Positions 56,633-64,000 of a stretch of DNA of 64,000 nucleotides are shown here, in pieces (position 1 is the stretch's first letter; each line of letters starts with the position of its first letter). The notes under the pieces were generated by a model. That model was not told the origin of the DNA and did not search any database. It worked only from the letters and a program-made list of their open reading frames with translations. This DNA is from Pelobates cultripes. Its lineage: Eukaryota > Chordata > Amphibia > Anura > Pelobatidae. The stretch spans positions 280,763,051 to 280,827,050 of the forward strand of contig OW240913.1 of NCBI GenBank assembly GCA_933207985.1. Direction: 5' to 3'. Made by a program: the position numbers and the translations under genes.

Positions 56633-57301
56633 GTATTAGTACTTTTTTAAAATGTATTTCCCCCCCCATTATTTGGATGACTTTTCTGCTTGGTGGCAAT
56701 GCAGGTGGTAATCGAACGTTCTAAGGAGGATTGCAAGCTTTTTAACATTGCTACATTATAACCTGGGCTGCAATGACCCCACTCTTACCTGACCCTCACC
56801 AGTTGAAGAAGGATCATTAGAGGGTGTTTTTTCGGGAATAGATGAAAGCCACTGTAGCTTGATCTGCTCAGGTGTATATATTTGGATTTTTTTGGCATTG
56901 AGGTTCAATGAAATGGAGACTGAAGAGGCATTATGTGATGTTACATGCTAAGGAGAGCTCCCTGTTATAATGGATAGCATCACATCAAAGAAGAGTACCA
57001 CTGTGTATTATTTACATGGTATAAGGCTGATATGTTTCCTTATACCTATATGTTTTATTTTGGGTTTTTAAATATAACTATATATACACATACACTCATA
57101 CTAAATATGTATGTGTAACTTTGCGCAGTTTATATAGATAAAAAAAACAGAACTTGCTTTATTATTATTCAATACTGGTTTTATTTTTGATGCTGATAGA
57201 AAAGTATGATTAGATAGATAGATAAATAGATAGATAGATAGATAGATAAATAGATAAATAAATAAATAGATAGATAGATAGATAGATAAATAAATAAATA
57301 A

Positions 57302-57364
<63 letters not shown>

Positions 57365-60300
57365 GTAAAATCTACTTTTTGTTTTATTTAAAGACATACC
57401 ATATCATAACATATTCTAGTAAGTAATGTTAATTTACATCACAGTTTGTAAGAAAAATAAAGATAGATAGAGAGATAGATAGATAGATTCAATTAATTAT
57501 TTCAGTAGTCAATAGAGTAGTCCATTATGGTAATTTGGAAACATGTTTCGTTAGTAAAAATGCAGATTCCAATTTGTTTACATGAGAATAGTTATATCAA
57601 TAACTGGTTTACGTTCGATAGCTATATTAGAAAACAAACAAACGTTTTGATTGACGTCTACTTCTAACTGGTTAGAATTTTTGGCATGATATTAAAAAAA
57701 AAATAGTTAACAAAAATAGGTAATGATAGTTCGACTTATCTGTTGAAGAAGCGATATGGAAAATCTAGACCTAAAATTTATTTTAGACTTGGTTTTCATA
57801 TAATTATTTATAATTATTTTAACTTGTTAGCTCACTTGAAATGTTATATATGTGTAAATTATATACACAACAAAACGCAACATACCCTTAGGAATATTCA
57901 GGGCATCATTAATGAATTGATGTTAAAATATATATTTCTTTAACAAAGCTAAAACAAAAGAATGCATTTATCGGTAAATTATTAACTATAACCAAAACTA
58001 ACAAAGGTACCAAATCATTGTCTTTTGTCCCACGTTCCGCATTGACTTTTAATGCCTTTTAATTGTTTTTAAACGCCCTGCCAGCCTCCTGAAATGTATT
58101 TCTCATCATCTGGCACTCTTAGCTTCTCACATTAGTCTGCTTTGTTAATATGACTTTTATTACTGGCCCATTGAGCGGCGCCTTGATATGCCTCTTACTA
58201 TATAGCTCCTTTGGGTATTAGGTTATTGACTTGATCTCTCCCAATAGAAGCAGGGCCACAAACGTGAATAAAGTAAATGCTTTGTAGCCTGAGGCTGGAG
58301 ACTGGGAGTCACAAGGGGCAAAGGGGAAACGTGTCAGGAATGAACTTGAACCTTTTTGCTATCAGAATGCCTTTCATGTATATATTTATATCTAATAGTT
58401 TGCGTGTACTCATCTGTGTAACGCAACTGCATATATACTACAATAGTCCTTTATGTATAGCTATAGCTAATAATATCTAATACCCAATACGTACATCTAA
58501 AAATATCACTCATATGTACGTACATGTGTATGCAGCCATATATAACACTTTCTATGCTCTCTCTCTCTATATATATAACTATAACAACTGTTTTTACATC
58601 TACATATAACACTGTATGTATACCTATATATCCACACACACTTATATTTAACACTCTGTGTGTATACCTATATTTAGTCAATTTGTATGTGTATCTGTGT
58701 ATAACACTCTGTGTGTATTTTGTATGTGTACCTCTGTATAACACTCTGTCAATAGTCAATTTGTATGTGTACCTCTGTATAACACTCTGTGTGTATATCT
58801 ACATATAGTCAATTTGTATGTGTACCTCTGTATAACACTCTGTGTGTATACCTATATGTAGTCGATTTGTATGTGTACCTCTGTATAACACTCTGTGTGT
58901 ATACCTACATGTAGTCAATTTGTATGTGTACCTCTGTATAACACTCTGTGTGTATACCTATATGTAGTCGATTTGTATGTGTACCTCTGTATAACACTCT
59001 GTATGAATACCTGTACCTAACACACCTGTATATACCTGCATCTAACACTCCTATATGTATACCTATAGACTCAGCAGATATACACATACAAAGTGATGCA
59101 GGAGGTATCTTGGATGGGAGTCAGTCAGTGACTGGAGCTATCTTTTCTGCAGGTGCGGTATGTGAGAGGGGAGATCCTGGATGAAGCAGGAAGTCCTGCC
59201 CAGGAATGGATAGGGTTAATCCGTGCTGCCAGGAACGGCCAGGAGCAGAACCTTGAGGCTATCTCGGACCTTCCAGGAGGACAGGTAAATCCCAACATTC
59301 TATTTACATTCCATATAGTACAGATCACGTGGGGTGCCATTAGAGTGATTATCTTATTAGCATAATAGCTGTTGGTATTATTTATTAATTCAGTTATTTA
59401 TTTATTTTTTTAAATCTTTTATTTGTAAATATCTGTTTATGTCGACAAGAGGTTCTTCCGTCATAGATTATTATTATTTTTTGTATGAATCAAGCATAAC
59501 ATAGAACGGTATGGTACACAGCACGCAGGTCTGTGTCAGTTAAGGGTAAAACCATGGAACTCGCAGGTTCCCTGAACATTTAAGCAGCTTGTGAGACACG
59601 CGGGTCTCCATTGTTTTTGGGTTAGCTGTATTAATTAAGTTTTGTTAGTTATAGCACACGAATATACTCCGTTTTCGTTTGATAATGGAGTATATTTATT
59701 AAACAGCGTGGTTTAGTTAATATGCCCTATTATCCCAACTGTTCCGTCTCCCTATTGCTAGGGAGCAATTTACTGACGGACACAGAGGGCATTTACTCCA
59801 TAAGCAATGAATTTGGCAAATTTGGATACATATTTTTAGTTATTTAAGGAGCGGCAATGTGTTTAGCGTAATATAGCAAACTTGATTTTTACATTTATTT
59901 ATTTTTTTTGTAAATAAACCCCAACTATGTAGTATTTGCATTACTCTTAAATTATGCTTTATTATCCAATTAAAAACAGCAGTTCTCAGACCTTTAGTGT
60001 TAGCCATTATTTTTTCCTTCTTTTCTTACGATTAACTAAACTCTAAATTGCACCGAACAAGAATCCAGACCGCAAAAACAGTTTAATGACAGCCCTGACA
60101 ATAGAAAGATACTATTTCATAGAGTGTAAAAAGTGGAGCCATTGACCCCTGTTTGATGTTCCCCAGATTTACTACAGGACACTCCGGGAAGTGCAGGCAG
60201 GAGAAGAGCTCACTGCCTGGTACTCCAATTCTCTGGCTCAATGGTTTGACATCTCAACTACTGCAACTCCCACCCACGACGAGAAAGGTATCCAACATTC

Positions 60301-60534
60301 CTTATACTTTCTAAATTTATACATTTATTGCAGGAAACGAAATATTTGGATTTTTCCCGTGCCTCCGTAATTACTTCACATAATCTAAGAAAAAAAATAA
60401 TAATAAAAAAAATAAATACCTAAAAGAAAAAACTAAAAAGAAAAAATATATATAGTGCAAAAAGTAAAATAAGACATAATTAAATAAAAAAACTAAAAAA
60501 TATTGAGGAAAAGAAATATATAGTTATATAGATA

Positions 60535-60632
<98 letters not shown>

Positions 60633-63600
60633 GATGTATATGGATGCGTTGGAGCATAACACACCATGTGATTTATGGTTGTAATCTCATTATGTTAATT
60701 TAATCCAAATTTTAGAACTAAGGAGACTTGCTATTAATGGACCACAATTAGATATATGCGCATATATGTATAGATATGTGTACACACACACACACACACA
60801 CACACACGCTCTCTCTTTGTAATGTGTGGCTTTACTTGTGTAATATGCTCTGTGTGTGTGATGCATGTGACTGTGTAACTGTGACTGTGTGCAGTGTGTA
60901 GTATGTGCGTCTGCTAGAGATTCCGTGTATGATATAGATAAACACACTGCAGAAACATATCACTACATATTATTTTCATATTCACAATCTTTTGTTTATT
61001 TTATTAACCGTTAAATGCACAAAAGGTAGCGCTCAAAGACGTATTAAAACTACTGTCAAGTAATGATAAAAAAAAGCAACAGTTTATTACATATATTACT
61101 CAATCGCTACATTATAAATAAAATTGAATCTGATTTAAAATATGTTTCCGAAAATAAGATGTTTATACAATTGTAAATGGCAGTTTTTTTTGTTTTTTTT
61201 CCCCTTTTTGTACAGCGCTTCGCAATATGCTGGAGCCTTTAGGCAGGCATATTTTTTTAAATTCGTTCAATATCTGACTTTTAACCAAGTATTGCTTCAT
61301 TTGGCTGCACAGGTATTACATGGTAGCATTAAGCTTTTTCGCGAGTTTTGTGATGAGCAGATAAGTGAATTGAAAAATAAAGCCAAAAATAAACAAATTA
61401 AAAGTTGGGAAATCGGGAAAATCGTGTCTTTTCCCCCATATCGGTTGTTTCCCCCTACGCAAACAGCTCTCTGTTAAGTAAATCCGTTTTTGGTATGAAT
61501 GCTTTTAAAAAAAGATTTCATAAGAACAGCTATAAAAAATATTTTATCTCGAAGAACAAACATGTGCAATCCTTATATTCTTAAACACAACGAATAAAAA
61601 GCATATTTCTAACGCAGCTTTCTCACTATCAGATGTGGGATCTCCTTGATTTTACCTGCAAAAAACATAAATAAACAAAACACGCGTTCAAATTAAGATA
61701 ATAATAATAATAATACAAGTTCAAAAAGTAACAAAATAGGTTTCACAAAATTGAAATTTCTCCCTTCCAAACAAAATGTTATTTTGAATGTTAATATTTG
61801 TGTATATTAACTGGAATATTCTCCCACGAATTAATCTGTTCACAACCAGTCTCCATAAAGAAAGAAAATTAGAATTGATGATCATTTTGGACAAAGATAT
61901 GCTATATTTTTTAACGCGCTTATACACCAACTACACAGCACCAAGAAACAGACAGAATTAACCCCTTGCCCTATATGATATAATGTTCATTTAGCTAGTT
62001 CCTTCATTTTAATTCTTATAATAGTTAACAATTTCCAAAGTTAACCAAAAATATATTGCCCATATTAAATGTCCCCAGATCCCGTCCTTGTGTTCTGATT
62101 TGAGTGAGGTGCATTGATACTGTACACAGATGCTATGAATGCCTCATATAGAATCATAGCTCTCAGAGGTCACCCTAAAGCAGGGGGCTGTACCTTTAAA
62201 CCCATTGTATCTGGGAGGAAGAATGGCTGGATACAGATCCTTCATACATATTGTCTTTGTAGTGGAAACTCACCATCATTAGACCTTTTGTTGTGAGGAG
62301 TCCTAAACTGGCCGACATACGCTACCTATTCTCCTAATGTCAACAGATGGAGCAGATCCCAGTGCAAGGCATAGCTGCCTCCTTCTGGGGTCCCATGACA
62401 GCAGCTGTCATGGTCTAGTCTGAGTCACAAAGGGTTAAACCATGCTCTGATAGTAAAATCACACTGCGCTGCATGCACAACACACACAAGGATGAATAGT
62501 CTTTGAATACTGTGAGAATCACTGGCATGACTTGGCTCTGAAATAGGGGGGGAAAAAAACCCACAAGGCTATTCAGATAACCTTCACTGGATGCTCATTT
62601 GTTGCCATTAGAAGCAACTGTGCATCTTTAGAGGATGATAAATGACAGACAGCTAATAAAATATATAATGTATATATTTTGTGCTCTGCATAATTGACAT
62701 TTTGTATATATTTTAAGTATATATTTTAGGTAGATAAAAAAATATATATATACAATGTATCTATTTGATGCTCTGCATGCTGACATTTTGTAACATACTA
62801 AGCATTAGTTTTATTTTTTTTTAATCTCATACACTGGGCCATGTGAATTTATACCATGATTTTTTTATTTTTTTTTAACAGGGGAAGAGAGATACATTTG
62901 CTGGTATTGTTGGAGAACGTTTAAATACCCCAACACCCTGAAGGCTCACATCCATTTCCACTGCACACTGAACAACGGCAGGGGATTTCTAAACAACGAG
63001 CAAGTCAGAAGTTCAGAACTGTTCCCTGGGTCCCCCAAAATCTCTGATGGGGTGTCAGGTGCTACCCCTCCTCTGAGAGGCAACCTTCAGCATGCAACCA
63101 GGGACCACATTAAAAGGGAGTCATCATTGTCTCCTGCATTGAGCAAGTTGGGGGTGATCAAGAAGGCTCTTGGGAAGGAGGAACAGGACAGGGCGCTTGA
63201 TATGAGTGTAGGTTCAGCAAAGAACCATGGACAATTTATTGGTATAGTGGGCAATGCTTGTGGAGGGAACGGCATGGCCTTTTATCCAGGCATCAGGTCT
63301 GCTTTTAAACCCACTGGACTATCCAAGTTACCTCATGCTGATTCATCCAGAGAGGACACAAAAGCCAATGGCTTGGGTTTTAGCAAACATTTGGGAGGTA
63401 TCAAACCAAACCGCTCAGGAAATGACGCTTTGGTCGGCAATCACCATTCCAAGTGCTTACACCCTGGAGATGGACCTTCCAATGTCCTGTCCTGTTCCAC
63501 AGGCCTGAGGGGCTTTCCCATCCTTTCTCACTTGGATGAAACATCTGCTTTCAAACACGTGGAAAGGGGAATCCATGCCAGCCTTTCCCCCACCAGTCGC

Positions 63601-64000
63601 TACAACCAAGTACCACCAGCGGGGCTTCACTTTGAGAGGTTCTCCATCCCACCTTTTGAAGGCATCAAGTCCTACTCAACGGAATGTAACATCCCGGTCA
63701 TGCCTTTCACTGTGTACAACGGGGAGCTCCTCTACAGCACCCCATACTACCCTTTCAAGTTCCACTTCAGCAACCTCATTAAGTATCCGGAGTCCATGTC
63801 TTACTTCAACGCTGGACCAGCCATGAACCCAGACTTGGGTTCCATCACCACCAGCATTGACCGTGAGATAGCTATGCACAGCCACCAGCTCTCTGAGATA
63901 ACTTCTGAGAAGAACAGGGTGGGCAGGCTGGAGACCATTGCAGGGGCTGCTGCCCCAGGAACTGGCAAACCCAAAAAGGGCCACCTCTGCCTCTACTGTG
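56492..64000 (+). CDS. prdm13: PR domain zinc finger protein 13, 3' end beyond window
   Basis: Nuclear transcriptional regulator of the PRDM family. It acts downstream of PTF1A in dorsal spinal cord and retina to favour GABAergic fates and repress alternative programmes, and is also used in hypothalamus and cerebellum. Exons: 56492-56632, 59153-59284, 60167-60287, 62882 onward. The joined protein reads 504 residues to the window end. The PR/SET-like domain spans about residues 10-120 ([71 protein letters not shown]). Zinc finger 1 is at 138-158 (CWYC ... HIHFH). Conserved middle motifs include [28 protein letters not shown] and [15 protein letters not shown]. The end, GHLCLYC, begins zinc finger 2. 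The strong match to mammalian PRDM13 across all four exons makes orthology secure. Confidence 0.96.
57208..57366. repeat. (GATA)n/(AATA)n microsatellite
   Basis: About 160 bases of GATA with interspersed AAATA units in PRDM13 intron 1. Confidence 0.95.
58640..59030. repeat. Minisatellite, 53-bp unit, about 7 copies
   Basis: Units of 53 bases containing 'tataacactctgtgtgtata' and 'tttgtatgtgtacctctg', the later ones evenly spaced at 58778, 58831, 58884, 58937 and 58990. Units alternate between two variants, giving a 106-base higher-order repeat. Confidence 0.9.
59153..59284 (+). CDS. prdm13: PRDM13 exon 2
   Basis: Acceptor cttttctgcag, donor gtaaat, 44 codons: [20 protein letters not shown] then [20 protein letters not shown] and PGGQ. 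Core of the PR domain. Confidence 0.96.
59285..60166 (+). other. PRDM13 intron 2
   Basis: 882 bases, AT-rich; a MITE-like palindromic stretch lies around 59680-59810 (tattaaacagcg, ctccctattgctagggagca). Confidence 0.65.
60167..60287 (+). CDS. prdm13: PRDM13 exon 3
   Basis: Acceptor gttccccag, donor gtatcc, 40 codons plus one base: [20 protein letters not shown] then [20 protein letters not shown]. It ends the PR domain and leads to the first finger. Confidence 0.96.
60288..62881 (+). other. PRDM13 intron 3
   Basis: 2.6 kb, AT-rich, with a TA array (60538-60627), a CA run (60781-60806) and T runs. No further exon recognised. Confidence 0.7.
60538..60627. repeat. (TA)n microsatellite, about 90 bp
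   Basis: Uninterrupted TA dinucleotides in PRDM13 intron 3; self-complementary and prone to cruciform formation and length change. Confidence 0.95.
62882..64000 (+). CDS. prdm13: PRDM13 exon 4, truncated by window end
   Basis: Acceptor ttttttaacag, phase 1 entry completing GGG. Codes [20 protein letters not shown] (finger 1), a Ser/Gly-rich linker with [53 protein letters not shown], then the conserved stretch up to [12 protein letters not shown]. Mammalian proteins carry Ala, Gly and His runs in this linker; none is present here. The remaining fingers lie past base 64000. Confidence 0.96.

Larger units (their letters stand above)
56633..59152 (+). other. PRDM13 intron 1
   Basis: 2.5 kb, AT-rich, with a GATA array and a 53-bp minisatellite near the 3' end. 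No additional exon seen. Confidence 0.75.

Overview
This is a eukaryotic, vertebrate window, almost certainly from a frog. It holds AT-rich intergenic DNA, multi-exon genes with GT-AG introns, and many DNA transposons, MITEs and microsatellites of the sort that fill anuran genomes. The MITE families recall non-pipid frogs, but the species call is inference. No bacterial features, CRISPR arrays, rRNA or tRNA genes were seen.

Two genes are placed on the + strand. The first (1567-34053) is a type III-like cytoplasmic intermediate filament (IF) gene of ten coding exons and about 450 residues. It has a complete head, a full rod with canonical helix-initiation and helix-termination motifs, and a short tail, with a TATA box 80 bases upstream of the ATG and a poly(A) signal about 300 bases after the stop. 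I do not recognise its exact orthologue. The second (56492 to beyond 64000) is PRDM13, the neural PR-domain/zinc-finger repressor. Its three PR-domain exons and most of exon 4 are present, and the window ends at the start of the second zinc finger. About 22 kb lies between them with no recognisable gene. It is built of LTR-like repeats, a nearly complete Tc1 transposon, a hAT-like element and microsatellites, with blocks of unique sequence that are candidate PRDM13 enhancers.

The main structural point is that the middle of the window looks misassembled. Bases 9794-14352 and 21317-25875 appear identical (offset 11,523) and both carry IF exons 3 and 4. The second copy starts straight after a 100-N gap. 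The copies diverge inside a 1.9-kb non-autonomous hAT element. In the second copy the element has matching 8-bp target duplications (AGCATGAT); in the first its right flank does not match. I infer that the first contig jumped from this element to another copy elsewhere in the genome. Bases from about 14353 to 21216 are therefore probably foreign to the locus. That block holds two exons of an unrelated gene (probably a von Willebrand A-type domain, joined by a GC-AG intron) and an ORF1-only LINE with a 16-bp target duplication. The true IF gene would use each exon once.

Further points are an IF intron pattern sharing only two positions with classical type III genes, a hAT element carrying a long GC-rich hairpin with a CRE palindrome at its apex, nested transposons that can be ordered in time, and tandem arrays with higher-order periods in introns of both genes. 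No wholly new biological system could be demonstrated. The strongest leads are the unplaced IF gene beside PRDM13 and the assembly chimera.
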